Below are positions 48,024-58,012 of a DNA stretch of 64,000 nucleotides, in pieces. The notes under the pieces were generated by a model. The model was not told the origin of the DNA and ran no database searches. It was given only the letters and a program-made list of their open reading frames with translations. Numbering within the stretch: the first letter of the stretch is position 1; every line of letters starts with the position of its first letter. This DNA comes from Paenibacillus sp. JJ-100 (GTDB taxonomy: Bacteria; Bacillota; Bacilli; Paenibacillales; Paenibacillaceae). The position numbers were made by a program, and so were the translations under genes. Where the stretch lies: positions 1 to 64,000 of the forward strand of contig NZ_CAOJCM010000003.1 of the NCBI RefSeq assembly GCF_948329825.1, written 5' to 3'.

Positions 48024-48452
48024 ATGAACATCGCATTTTTTTTGCTGCCCAAACAAGAGGTTACATGTGTGACGTCGGACTCTACGCTAAGGCAAACGCT
48101 GGAACGGATGGAATACCACCGGTTTACAGCTGTACCTATTTTGAATAAGGAAGGCAAGTACATTGGAACGGTTACAGAAGGCGATCTGTTATGGTATATG
48201 AAAAATTCGGAGGGAAAGATAACATTTGAAAACGCTTCAAAGTTTCTACTCAAAGATGTTCCGTTAAGGCTGGACATGAAGCCCGTATCCATTGATGCCA
48301 ATATGGAAGACCTGATTAATCTCGCCAAAGTACAAAACTTTGTGCCTGTGGTGGATGATATGGAGCGTTTTATCGGAATTGTTAGACGTAGCCAGATCAT
48401 CGAATATTGTGAAGGTATTGTTGCCAAGGAGTCTATGAAGGCCAGAAGTTAA
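48024..48452 (+). CDS. CBS-domain pair protein
   Basis: 142 residues made of two CBS domains (about 8-62 and 76-138): HRFTAVPILNKEGKYIGTVTEGDLLW and NFVPVVDDMERFIGIVRRSQIIEY. Such pairs bind adenosyl ligands (ATP, AMP, c-di-AMP). A c-di-AMP link is tempting because gdpP is downstream, but this is inference. RBS AAGGAGGATATACGAGGGT. Confidence 0.85.
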   Translation: MNIAFFLLPKQEVTCVTSDSTLRQTLERMEYHRFTAVPILNKEGKYIGTVTEGDLLWYMKNSEGKITFENASKFLLKDVPLRLDMKPVSIDANMEDLINLAKVQNFVPVVDDMERFIGIVRRSQIIEYCEGIVAKESMKARS

Positions 48453-48525
48453 TTTCTTTTTAAAATGTTAAGTCATTAGGGATAATCACAGCGATTATTA
48501 CGAATATATATGAAATAAGATGTAT

Positions 48526-48602
48526 GGGGCTCGGATCGTATCTGACATGGAGTTTCAGATCAGTTCCCCGCTGTTTGGGGTAATTTTGTGAGCCCCCTTT
48601 TT
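48526..48602 (+). ncRNA. Three-way-junction RNA element ending in a T tract
   Basis: Outer stem GGGGCTC (48526-48532) / GAGCCCC (48590-48596) closes two inner hairpins: ATCTGA/TCAGAT (48540-48545/48555-48560) and CCCC/GGGG (48566-48569/48577-48580). Five T follow. It may just be an elaborate terminator for the CBS gene, or a small RNA/attenuator before the MazG-like-yybS-gdpP-rplI-dnaB operon. A TATAAT (48606-48611) right after it may be that operon's -10. Confidence 0.5.
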
Positions 48603-48652
48603 ATGCTATAATCGAGAATAAAGCTTTTTCGGGGGAGAGTGACTTTCGCCAG

Positions 48653-48955
48653 ATGCCTAAAGAACTGGATGTAGCTAAGCGAGCTAAAGTGATTGAATGG
48701 CTGAAAACCGAAGTACTTGATCAGGTATCCCGATTATTTAAAGCACTGTGGGAAGGCAGCACGATTCGAATCGGAGATAGTCTTGCCAGTTTAATGATGA
48801 GCAGTTACATTTTGGGCCGGCGGCTCGGTATCCCTTTTAAAGATCTGGATGCGCTGCTTATTGAAAAGTTGAAAAAGCACAAACAGGAAGGTCATCAGCT
48901 TGAAGACTGGTATCAGGATATTTCCGCACTCGAAGATCATATGCGTAAGAGGTGA
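48653..48955 (+). CDS. MazG-like protein
   Basis: 100 residues, all helical: KRAKVIEWLKTEVLDQVSRLFKALWEGSTIRIGDSLASLMMSSYILGRRLGIPFKDLDALL. It resembles the small MazG-like family of Bacillota; the acidic metal-binding set of true MazG pyrophosphohydrolases is not obvious, so activity is doubtful. The GGGGGAGAG site is rather far (about 14 nt) from ATG 48653. First gene of the operon; 5 bp before yybS. Confidence 0.72.
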   Translation: MPKELDVAKRAKVIEWLKTEVLDQVSRLFKALWEGSTIRIGDSLASLMMSSYILGRRLGIPFKDLDALLIEKLKKHKQEGHQLEDWYQDISALEDHMRKR

Positions 48956-48960
48956 ATTTG

Positions 48961-49872
48961 TTGAATTTTAGCTTTAAAACAGCTATATGGAGTGCAGTGT
49001 TTTTACTTTTGATACTTTCACTGCTCACTCCTTTATCGGTGCTCTCTATATTTTTTATGATGATTCCAGGAGTTATTTTGTATGCTTCACTACCTGTAAC
49101 ATCATTTGTGTTCCATCTTCTACCCGTTGCTATTATTTTGGTCGTGGTCAACCCGATCTTCTTGTTATTAATGTTGATCTTGATTTTACCAGCGATCGTT
49201 ATCGGTAATGCGTATAAGAAACAAAAGTCGGCACTCTTTGCCATCATGACAGGTGCTGGGGCATTACTGGCAGAGTATTTGTTATTACTTTTGATCGGCA
49301 GTCTAATTTTTCAATTCGATCTGTCCACTTATATTAAAGATATGGTCGAGATCGCTACTGAACCGCTTATCAATTCATCGAGTCAGGTATTATATGATTT
49401 TGTGTGGACGCCTGAGATGACGGAAGATGTTGCTAGACAAACTCAGTTAATGATTCCATTTGCTTTGGTTGTGATGTCCATGGTTATGGCATTCATTACG
49501 CATGTTATTGCTCGTCCTATATTGAGCGTTATGGGCATCAATGTACCTAAGCTACCACCTGCAAGAGAATGGCAGATGCCTCGTTCATTAATCTGGTATT
49601 ACTTCTTGGCGCTGATCATTGAAGTGGTCTCCAAACAGAGTGACGGATCATATTGGAAGATGATTGCGATGAACTTGTCACCATTAATTAATCTTGGTTT
49701 CATGATTCAAGCCATTGGTTTCTTTTTCTTCCTCTCACATCTGAAAAAGTGGAACCCAGTGCTTCCATTTTTTCTCGGAGCGTTAGTATTCTTTATTAGT
49801 CCACTTCGCATTGTCGGAATTATCGACTTGGCGTTCCCGCTCCGTGAGGCAATATCGAAATCAAAACGATAG
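48961..49872 (+). CDS. yybS: YybS-like membrane protein (DUF2232)
   Basis: 303 residues, about eight hydrophobic segments over nearly the full length. Position directly before gdpP-rplI and the hydrophobic pattern match B. subtilis yybS (DUF2232), of unknown function. TTG 48961 is chosen because AGAGGTG lies 6 nt ahead; GTG 48952 would lie in that site. 11 bp before gdpP. Confidence 0.82.
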   Translation: MNFSFKTAIWSAVFLLLILSLLTPLSVLSIFFMMIPGVILYASLPVTSFVFHLLPVAIILVVVNPIFLLLMLILILPAIVIGNAYKKQKSALFAIMTGAGALLAEYLLLLLIGSLIFQFDLSTYIKDMVEIATEPLINSSSQVLYDFVWTPEMTEDVARQTQLMIPFALVVMSMVMAFITHVIARPILSVMGINVPKLPPAREWQMPRSLIWYYFLALIIEVVSKQSDGSYWKMIAMNLSPLINLGFMIQAIGFFFFLSHLKKWNPVLPFFLGALVFFISPLRIVGIIDLAFPLREAISKSKR

Positions 49873-49883
49873 GGTGATGAGTC

Positions 49884-51899
49884 ATGCCTAAATTTCTAAA
49901 GAAACGCTGGCACGGCTATTATACCGTATGGGCGTTCATACTGCTGTTATTGCTCGTGATGTTCGTTACCATCTATAACTGGACGCTCGGTTTGATTAGT
50001 CTGATACTGGCTTCAGCGCTGGGAATCGTCATGATCAAGGCAGAGCTCGCATTCCGCCGAGAACTAAATGAATATATTAATGGTCTTACCATTCGTATCA
50101 AACGTATGGAAGGTGAGGCCGTTAGTATGCTTCCGTTCGGAATTGTACTTTACAGTGAGGACCGTACGGTAGAGTGGCACAACCGCTTCGTTGCGGAGAT
50201 GTTTCATGAGAAGACATTAGTTGGCAGTTCACTGCCCAATCTATTTCCTAGTCTCCCTCAACCGAAGGAGAAGGAGAAGAAGGATAAGGATAAAGATAAG
50301 GAAGGTTCAAAAGAGCTTTCCCCCAAGGAATTCCATGATGAATTTCAGTTGGATGACCGATATTATGGCGTAATTCATAACCCGCAAGAGCGATATGTAT
50401 ATGTATACGAGATTACAGAACTCGCTGTTCTACGGGATAAATACGAAAATGAGCGTATTGCACTGGGTATTCTTGTGCTGGATAACCTGGACGAGGCTGC
50501 TCAAGGCATGGATGATCAGCAGCGCACAGCGTTGATTGCCCGAGTCACCAGTGAGATTACAGCATGGGCTAAGCGGTATGAAGTGTACTTGCGGCGTCTG
50601 TCATCCGATCGTTACTTAATGATGCTTAATCATAAGTCGCTGCAAGAATTAGAGCAGAGCCGATTTGTCATTCTGGACGAAGTGCGGGAGATGACGGCCG
50701 ATTTGAAAGTGCCTATGACGCTGAGTATTGGACTTGCATTTGGATCAGACAGCATCAGTGAAATGGGAGAACTGGCACAATCCAGTCTCGACATGGCACT
50801 TGGACGTGGCGGGGATCAGGCGGCTGTAAAGTCCGGCCAACGCTTGTCTTTTTACGGTGGGAAATCCAATGCAGTGGAAAAGCGTACACGTGTCAGAGCG
50901 CGAGTAATTGCACATGCATTGCGTGACCTCATGCAGGAGAGTGACCGAGTGATTGTCATGGGGCATAAAATGCCGGATATGGACGCCATCGGTGCATCTA
51001 TCGGCGTGTGGAAGGCTGCAAGTCTGTACAATGTTGAAGCGCGTATTGTGCTAGACGGGGTTAACCCGGCCATTGAACGGATGATGGATCAAGTGAACAA
51101 GGACGAGAAGTTGTCTAAGGCTTTTGTCTCACCAGATCAGGCTACACAGATGATGACAGAGCATACATTATTGGTTGTGGTGGATACACACAAGGCTTCA
51201 ATGACGATGGAACCTAAGCTGGTCCAATCGGCAACCCGTGTGGTTGTGGTAGATCACCATCGCCGCGGTGAGGAATTTATTAACGATGCCGTACTGATCT
51301 ATCTGGAGCCATACGCTTCTTCTGCGGCCGAGCTTGTAACCGAGCTTTTACAATATATTCATGAGAAGGTACAGTTTACGCCACTGGAAGCAACTGCACT
51401 TCTTGCCGGAATAACTTTGGATACGAAGCATTTTGCCCTGCATACGGGCTCCAGGACGTTTGAAGCAGCGGGCTTCCTTCGTCGCAGTGGTGCTGATACC
51501 ATTATGGTCCAGAAGCTGATGAAAGAAGATCTGTCAGAATATATTGCTAAGGCAGAAATCATAAAGCATGCTAAAATGGTATATGGGAACATTGCGCTGG
51601 CGGTCACGGAACCTGGCAGCAAGATCTCACAGATGATGATCGCCCAGGTGGCGGACACATTGCTGAATATGACCGATGTGGTAGCCTCATTTGTCATTAG
51701 TGAGCGTCCGGATGGAGTGATTGGCATCAGTGCAAGATCACTTGGACGCATGAATGTTCAGGTCGTGATGGAACGACTTGGTGGCGGCGGCCATTTAACA
51801 AACGCAGCTGTGCAGCTTGAAGGAACGCTGCGAGAAGCGGAGAAACAGCTGATGAACGTACTGGCTGAAATCGAAAAGGAAGAGGGGTTATTCGAATGA
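49884..51899 (+). CDS. gdpP: Cyclic di-AMP phosphodiesterase GdpP
   Basis: 671 residues. Two transmembrane helices (about 12-55), a PAS-like domain (about 85-180), a degenerate GGDEF domain (about 185-310), and DHH/DHHA1 phosphodiesterase domains (about 350-660): VMGHKMPDMDAIGAS, VVDTHKAS, VVDHHRRG, GLGGGGH near the end (RLGGGGHLTNAA). It degrades c-di-AMP, controlling K+ and osmotic balance. Between PAS strands is a 25-residue Lys/Asp/Glu-only insertion (about residues 128-150) not typical of the family. The stop overlaps rplI by 4 bp. Confidence 0.95.
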   Translation: MPKFLKKRWHGYYTVWAFILLLLLVMFVTIYNWTLGLISLILASALGIVMIKAELAFRRELNEYINGLTIRIKRMEGEAVSMLPFGIVLYSEDRTVEWHNRFVAEMFHEKTLVGSSLPNLFPSLPQPKEKEKKDKDKDKEGSKELSPKEFHDEFQLDDRYYGVIHNPQERYVYVYEITELAVLRDKYENERIALGILVLDNLDEAAQGMDDQQRTALIARVTSEITAWAKRYEVYLRRLSSDRYLMMLNHKSLQELEQSRFVILDEVREMTADLKVPMTLSIGLAFGSDSISEMGELAQSSLDMALGRGGDQAAVKSGQRLSFYGGKSNAVEKRTRVRARVIAHALRDLMQESDRVIVMGHKMPDMDAIGASIGVWKAASLYNVEARIVLDGVNPAIERMMDQVNKDEKLSKAFVSPDQATQMMTEHTLLVVVDTHKASMTMEPKLVQSATRVVVVDHHRRGEEFINDAVLIYLEPYASSAAELVTELLQYIHEKVQFTPLEATALLAGITLDTKHFALHTGSRTFEAAGFLRRSGADTIMVQKLMKEDLSEYIAKAEIIKHAKMVYGNIALAVTEPGSKISQMMIAQVADTLLNMTDVVASFVISERPDGVIGISARSLGRMNVQVVMERLGGGGHLTNAAVQLEGTLREAEKQLMNVLAEIEKEEGLFE

Positions 51900-52339
51900 A
51901 AGTCATTTTTATAAAAGATATGAAGGGTCAAGGTAAGAAAGGGCAAGTGAAGGAAGTATCTGAAGGGTATGCTCAAAACTTTCTTCTGCCACGAGGAATT
52001 GTACGTATAGCAACCGAGGGCAACATGAAGACACTGGATAACCAGAATGCTGCGGAAGAAAGACGTAAGCAGGAAGAGAAAGAAGAAGCAGAAGCTCTCG
52101 CGAAAAAACTTGAAGCGGAAGTGACAGAGCTTAAAGCAAAATCAGGAGAAGGCGGACGATTGTTCGGCGCAATTACAAGCAAACAAATTGCAGAAGCTTT
52201 GTCCAAAAAAGGTCTTAAAGTAGACAAGCGTAAAATCGAGCTTGAGGAGCCGATCCGTACGCTTGGTGTAACGCAAGTAACCGTCAAGGTGCATCCTGAA
52301 GTGAAGGCAACCTTGAAGGTACAGGTAACGGAGGAGTAA
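51896..52339 (+). CDS. rplI: Ribosomal protein bL9
   Basis: 147 residues, standard length. MKVIFIKDMKGQGKKGQVKEVSEGYAQNFLLPRG is the L9 signature; a long Glu/Lys central helix connects to the C-terminal domain (GRLFGAITSKQIAEAL, HPEVKATLKVQV). Overlaps gdpP (ATGA) and is followed after 1 bp by dnaB. Confidence 0.98.
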   Translation: MKVIFIKDMKGQGKKGQVKEVSEGYAQNFLLPRGIVRIATEGNMKTLDNQNAAEERRKQEEKEEAEALAKKLEAEVTELKAKSGEGGRLFGAITSKQIAEALSKKGLKVDKRKIELEEPIRTLGVTQVTVKVHPEVKATLKVQVTEE

Positions 52340-52340
52340 G

Positions 52341-53702
52341 ATGGGCGGCGAAATGTTATTCGACCGGATTCCCCCACAGAACCTGGAAGCCGAACAGGCT
52401 GTGTTGGGTGCGATCCTGTTGCAGGGCGAAGCTCTGATTACAGCGATGGAACGGGTGCAAACCGAGGATTTCTACGATAAGCCCCATCAATTGATTTATG
52501 AAGCGATGATTCAGCTGGGTGAGGAAAATCAACCGATTGACCTTGTTACGTTGACTTCACGTCTAAAGGATAAAGGTGAGTTAGAAGACATCGGTGGTGT
52601 CAGCTACCTTGCCAAGCTTGCCCATGGTGTGCCTACAGCAGCTAACGTGGATTATTATGCACAGATTATCGAAGAGAAATCGATGCTTCGCCGTCTGATC
52701 CGCACAGCAACACAGATCGTAAGCGAAGGATATACGGGCGGAGAAGATGTAGCGGCTATGCTTGGCGAGGCCGAGCGCCGTATTTTGGAGATTTCTAATA
52801 GGCGGTCCAGCAGTGGTTTTATTGCCATTCAGGATGTACTCATGGAAGTATTCGATAAAGTCGAGACGCTGCATCAGAACCGTGGAACAACGACCGGAAT
52901 ACCTTCTGGCTTCATCGATCTGGACAAGATGACAGCTGGATTCCAGCGAAGTGACTTGATCATTGTAGCGGCACGTCCATCGGTAGGTAAAACTGCCTTT
53001 GCCTTGAATATCGCTCAGAATGTAGGTATTCGGGCACAAGAAACGGTAGCGATCTTCTCTCTGGAGATGTCCGCAGCACAGCTCGTACAACGGATGATCT
53101 GTGCGGAGGCCAATCTGGATGCGGGAGTTCTTCGTACAGGAGAATTCAGAGGCGATGAAGACTGGCAGAAGCTGACCATGGGTATCGCTGCTTTGAATGA
53201 AGCGAACATCTTCATTGATGATACGCCAGGCATCACGGTAGCTGATATTCGTGCGAAATGCCGTCGTCTCAAAAAGGAGAAAGGTCTGGGCATGATCCTG
53301 ATTGACTACCTTCAGTTGATTAGTGGACGCGGGAAAGCCGGAGAGAACCGTCAACAAGAGGTATCCGAGATTTCACGTACACTGAAGCAGATTGGCCGGG
53401 AACTGGAAGTTCCGGTTATTGCCTTGTCTCAGCTTAGCCGGGGTGTAGAGCAGCGTCAGGACAAACGTCCGATGATGAGTGACTTGCGGGAATCGGGTTC
53501 GATTGAGCAAGATGCGGACATCGTAGCGTTTCTGTATCGGGATGATTACTATAACCAGGAAACCGAGAAGAAAAATATTATCGAGATCATCATTGCCAAG
53601 CAGCGTAATGGTCCGGTAGGAACGGTAGAGCTGGTCTTCCTGAAAAACTTTAACAAATTCGTCAATTACGAGAGGGCGCATAATGACGCCTTTGCGATGT
53701 AG
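52341..53702 (+). CDS. dnaB: Replicative DNA helicase (DnaB; B. subtilis DnaC)
   Basis: 453 residues. N-terminal domain (RIPPQNLEAEQAVLGAILL), linker helix, RecA-like motor with Walker A ARPSVGKTAFALN, IFSLEMSAAQLVQR, Walker B MILIDYLQL and SQLSRGVEQR. Hexameric helicase that drives the fork. GGAGGAG precedes the ATG. Last gene of the operon; a strong terminator follows at 53833. Confidence 0.98.
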   Translation: MGGEMLFDRIPPQNLEAEQAVLGAILLQGEALITAMERVQTEDFYDKPHQLIYEAMIQLGEENQPIDLVTLTSRLKDKGELEDIGGVSYLAKLAHGVPTAANVDYYAQIIEEKSMLRRLIRTATQIVSEGYTGGEDVAAMLGEAERRILEISNRRSSSGFIAIQDVLMEVFDKVETLHQNRGTTTGIPSGFIDLDKMTAGFQRSDLIIVAARPSVGKTAFALNIAQNVGIRAQETVAIFSLEMSAAQLVQRMICAEANLDAGVLRTGEFRGDEDWQKLTMGIAALNEANIFIDDTPGITVADIRAKCRRLKKEKGLGMILIDYLQLISGRGKAGENRQQEVSEISRTLKQIGRELEVPVIALSQLSRGVEQRQDKRPMMSDLRESGSIEQDADIVAFLYRDDYYNQETEKKNIIEIIIAKQRNGPVGTVELVFLKNFNKFVNYERAHNDAFAM

Positions 53703-53832
53703 AGGATAGACTGTGATTACTCTGAACAGAGATGCATAGGCTATCCGGTACAACCAGTAATAGGGTAAAGATGCGGTTCAATATCAGGATTCATACCATA
53801 TATAGCGTGAATGAATAGCAGAAGTAAAAATG

Positions 53833-53878
53833 CCGGTGAACACAGTCAAGCGAAGAAGACTGAAATCACCGGTTTTTT
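53833..53878 (+). terminator. dnaB operon terminator
   Basis: Stem CCGGTGA (53833-53839) / TCACCGG (53866-53872) with an inner CAGTC/GACTG helix, six T. Confidence 0.92.
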
Positions 53879-53896
53879 ACTGTGGAATACGGCTAT

Positions 53897-53940
53897 AATT
53901 CCGAACATTAAACAAACGATATTTATAAACGTTCGCCATT
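53897..53940. promoter_or_regulatory. PurR operator (two inverted PurBoxes)
   Basis: AATTCCGAACATT (53897-53909) fits the PurBox AWWWCCGAACWWT fully; the inverted copy on the minus strand at 53928-53940 (AATGGCGAACGTT) fits 10 of 13. Paired PurBoxes upstream of purA are known in B. subtilis, where PurR represses unless PRPP is high. The pair ends 5 bp before the -35. Confidence 0.8.
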
Positions 53941-53944
53941 TCAT

Positions 53945-53973
53945 TTGACTTTAAAAAAAGGGACTGGTACACT
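53945..53973 (+). promoter_or_regulatory. purA promoter
   Basis: -35 TTGACT (53945-53950), 17 bp spacer, -10 TACACT (53968-53973), directly after the PurBoxes. Predicted start near 53980. Confidence 0.7.
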
Positions 53974-53974
53974 A

Positions 53975-55431
<1,457 letters not shown>

Positions 55432-55455
55432 AATAGACACTGATCTAAAATATTT

Positions 55456-55499
55456 AAACCTCCAGTTGTTGCTACTGTAGCGCAGCTGGAGGTTTTTTT
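55456..55499 (+). terminator. purA terminator
   Basis: Stem AAACCTCCAG (55456-55465) / CTGGAGGTTT (55486-55495), inner GCTAC/TAGC helix, T tract. Confidence 0.93.
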
Positions 55500-55615
55500 G
55501 TGTCTGGCTTGGATATAATCTCCAGATTTCCGTCAATACTGACTAACAGTATATAAGTTGAACTTTAAAATCTATTGAATTCAGTGAGTACTTAAACGAA
55601 AGGAGAGAAACAGGA

Positions 55616-56320
55616 ATGAAGTTACTGGTGTGGTTTGTTAAAATTGTGCTTATCGTGTTGCTGGTCAGTTCACTGACGCTGCTTACGACAGGATTAATCG
55701 TACAATCGTATGCCAAGTCATTGCTTGCCAGTTTTAATATACAGTGGGAAGGTCAACCTACCGGCCTGCTGGGTATGTTTCAGGGAGCATTGGGCGGTAA
55801 ACAGTCGAGTGAGGGAGAGAAGCCTGAGACACCATCTACCGATCAACCAACCGGAACGGAAGAAGAAAAAGCACCGGAGAATGCAATTTCGGTTATGGGC
55901 AATGATTCGAATAATGGAAACGCCGAAGCTGATACTGGTAAGGAGGATACACCAGAAGGTGCGGACTCCGGAACAGCCGGTGGTTCTGGTAATGGGACGG
56001 TGGATAGCAGTGGAACAGCTGCAGGAGCCGGTACAGCAAGCGGTCAGGGATCGAACAATGATAACACCGAAGCCAATGATGCTGTGATCGTTTCACCAGA
56101 TGATATTACAGGTGCCAAAAACAAACTGCCCACGGAGGAAAAAGAACGAATCTTCACCCTGTTGATGAACAAGCTACCTCAGAAGGAAATGCAACAAATC
56201 TCGGGAGCAATGGAGGGCGGACTAACCGAGCAGGAACTGCGCGAGATTGAACAGGTCATCTCCAAATATCTTACGAACGAAGAATATGAGAATTTAATGG
56301 AAGTGTTGCAAGCCGAATAA
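55616..56320 (+). CDS. Membrane-anchored low-complexity protein of unknown function
   Basis: 234 residues, not recognised. One N-terminal transmembrane helix (about 7-30), then a 100-residue stretch (about 60-160) dominated by Gly, Ser, Thr, Asn, Glu and Asp with no repeats of fixed length, then a compact helical C-terminal domain (about 165-234; LPTEEKERIFTLLMNKLPQKEMQQI, LTEQELREIEQVISKYL, EEYENLMEVL). The layout suggests a tethered helical domain, either outside the membrane or facing the cytoplasm. Strong RBS AAAGGAGAG. It lies alone between purA and the methyltransferase. Confidence 0.8.
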   Translation: MKLLVWFVKIVLIVLLVSSLTLLTTGLIVQSYAKSLLASFNIQWEGQPTGLLGMFQGALGGKQSSEGEKPETPSTDQPTGTEEEKAPENAISVMGNDSNNGNAEADTGKEDTPEGADSGTAGGSGNGTVDSSGTAAGAGTASGQGSNNDNTEANDAVIVSPDDITGAKNKLPTEEKERIFTLLMNKLPQKEMQQISGAMEGGLTEQELREIEQVISKYLTNEEYENLMEVLQAE

Positions 56321-56701
56321 AAGTCAACAGGCATAAGAACGTATCAGTCATATGATGGGTTTCACAGTTTCTAGAAAAGAGAATCTTAGGTCCTGATCAT
56401 CGTTCTGATTGTTGGACTTGCCGTTATATTTCCATATCCATATAATTGTAATAAGCATAAGACGGATTAGAATTTATATGCATCCAAAAGACACAAATAG
56501 GTATAAGCTGCATTATGAATATATCCGTATGTCTAGGAGGAAAAACAATGAAGATGATCAGCAAAGAGCACGACATATAACAACCTTATAATGTTCTACC
56601 ATGGTCTCCCCACCATCAGATTCGTGGTCCTCCATTCATGTCGAAATACTAAATCTATACCGAACGAGGGCATGAATACAGATTACGGGAGGTTCTATCT
56701 T
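56321..56701. other. Gene-free region before the methyltransferase
   Basis: 381 bp, AT-rich. Only a 60-codon open frame (56409-56591) without motifs is present, and the open frame of the methyltransferase continues to 56591 without a supported start. No clear promoter. Confidence 0.5.
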
Positions 56702-57523
56702 ATGAATAAGAATACATTTAATGCTACGAAACGAGAGTCAACTTTACACTCAAACCAGCTTAATGCTATTAGGGATCGATTTGAGCAAGGGTTGAAGGAA
56801 GTAGAGCTACCGTTCCAAGGTTGGGACTTTGGTTATATTACGGATAGTGGACGGGTACAGAGCGATATACTGCCTTGGTCTTACGGTACGATGGCGAAGA
56901 AATACATGCATGATGCGAAGCGAATGATGGACATGGGCACGGGAGGGGGAGAATTTCTATCAAGTCTGATTCCTCTTCCTGCATACACCTGTGCAACGGA
57001 AGCGTACCCTCCAAACATAGCGATTGCTGAAGATCGATTGCGACCTCTTGGTGTGAAGGTATATCCTATAACAGATGACTCGCAGCTTCCTTTTGCTAAT
57101 GGGACATTTGATTTAGTTCTCAATCGACATGAGTCATATGATCCACAGGAAGTCAATCGTGTGCTCTCTGACGGAGGAATCTTCCTGACACAACAGGTAG
57201 GCTGGTCTGATTGCCGGGAGATTAACGAGCAGTTAGATATCCCTATGCCAACAGAGTATGCAGATTGGGAGCTTGATTTTGCTGTAAATCAACTGCTAGA
57301 TAATGGGTTTCACATCAAGGAAAAGCATGAAGCTGCACCTGTGCAGCGCTTTTACGATATCGGGGCATTGGTTTATTATTTGAAAACCATTCCTTGGGAA
57401 GTGCCGAACTTTACAGTTGATCGTTATCGTGACTCTTTATGGAAGATTCATCTGGAGATCGAGCAGAATGGATTCTGGGAAGCGAAGCAGAAGCGGTTTA
57501 TCATCATTGCCATGAAGCAATAA
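56702..57523 (+). CDS. SAM-dependent methyltransferase (class I)
   Basis: 273 residues from ATG 56702, which has CGGGAGG in front. The glycine-rich SAM loop is MDMGTGGGEFLSSL, followed by the acidic strand end ATEAYPPN; further, LPFANGTFDLVLNRHESYDPQEVNRVLSDGGIFLTQQVG is the usual motif 4/post-motif region. Related to small-molecule or rRNA-resistance-type methyltransferases; the substrate cannot be told. Single gene with own terminator. Confidence 0.85.
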   Translation: MNKNTFNATKRESTLHSNQLNAIRDRFEQGLKEVELPFQGWDFGYITDSGRVQSDILPWSYGTMAKKYMHDAKRMMDMGTGGGEFLSSLIPLPAYTCATEAYPPNIAIAEDRLRPLGVKVYPITDDSQLPFANGTFDLVLNRHESYDPQEVNRVLSDGGIFLTQQVGWSDCREINEQLDIPMPTEYADWELDFAVNQLLDNGFHIKEKHEAAPVQRFYDIGALVYYLKTIPWEVPNFTVDRYRDSLWKIHLEIEQNGFWEAKQKRFIIIAMKQ

Positions 57524-57600
57524 AATAGTACATGGAATAGCCGAAAGTAATCGGCGAAGCTAGAGTGTATAAACTTTAGTGCAAGAGTAAACGTTACATT

Positions 57601-57642
57601 AAAATCCTTCATCAGATTTGATCTGGTGGAGGATTTTTTTTG
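57601..57642 (+). terminator. Terminator after the methyltransferase
   Basis: 17-bp stem (57601-57617 with 57621-57637, two G-U pairs), TTG loop, T tract. Confidence 0.92.
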
Positions 57643-57829
57643 TATATATACGCAAAATAATTGCAGTTTAGTAGGTATTAGAACCTAGTCTTAAGTTGGC
57701 TTAAAATTTACATACTACATCAACAATTGAGGCATAATGGGTCATGGAACACTTGCTCTAAACGATGGATATTTCAGGAAAACCAGACGGGACGCGGCTT
57801 TGCGCTGTGACGATAAGAGTTGAAATGAC

Positions 57830-57846
57830 TGTAAAACCTGTGTTAA
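57830..57846 (+). promoter_or_regulatory. WalR box
   Basis: TGTAAA-ACCTG-TGTTAA, a perfect match to the WalR consensus TGTWAH-N5-TGTWAH. It ends 30 bp ahead of the -35 of the M23 peptidase gene, an activator position. Confidence 0.75.
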
Positions 57847-57876
57847 AGTATACGGGTGCGATTAAAGGTTAAAATT

Positions 57877-57904
57877 TTGACATTTTTACAAGCATAGCTA
57901 TAGT
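57877..57904 (+). promoter_or_regulatory. Promoter of the M23 peptidase gene
   Basis: -35 TTGACA (57877-57882), 16 bp spacer, -10 TATAGT (57899-57904). About 110 bp ahead of the gene. Confidence 0.7.
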
Positions 57905-58012
57905 CCTGTTTTTACAAAATTTTATAATGATTAAACTAACACGTATAAGACTCACTCTCAGGTGATGTCGGTTAGAAAATGAAGATCAAGAAGTGCTGAA
58001 AAGGAGAGAATC

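Larger units (their letters stand above)
57524..58012. other. Intergenic region before the M23 peptidase
   Basis: 489 bp with no gene. Holds the methyltransferase terminator, a WalR box and a promoter for the M23 gene. Confidence 0.8.

Noticed and set aside
56409..56591. 60-codon open frame before the methyltransferase
   Set aside because: Low-quality start and odd composition; nothing supports translation.
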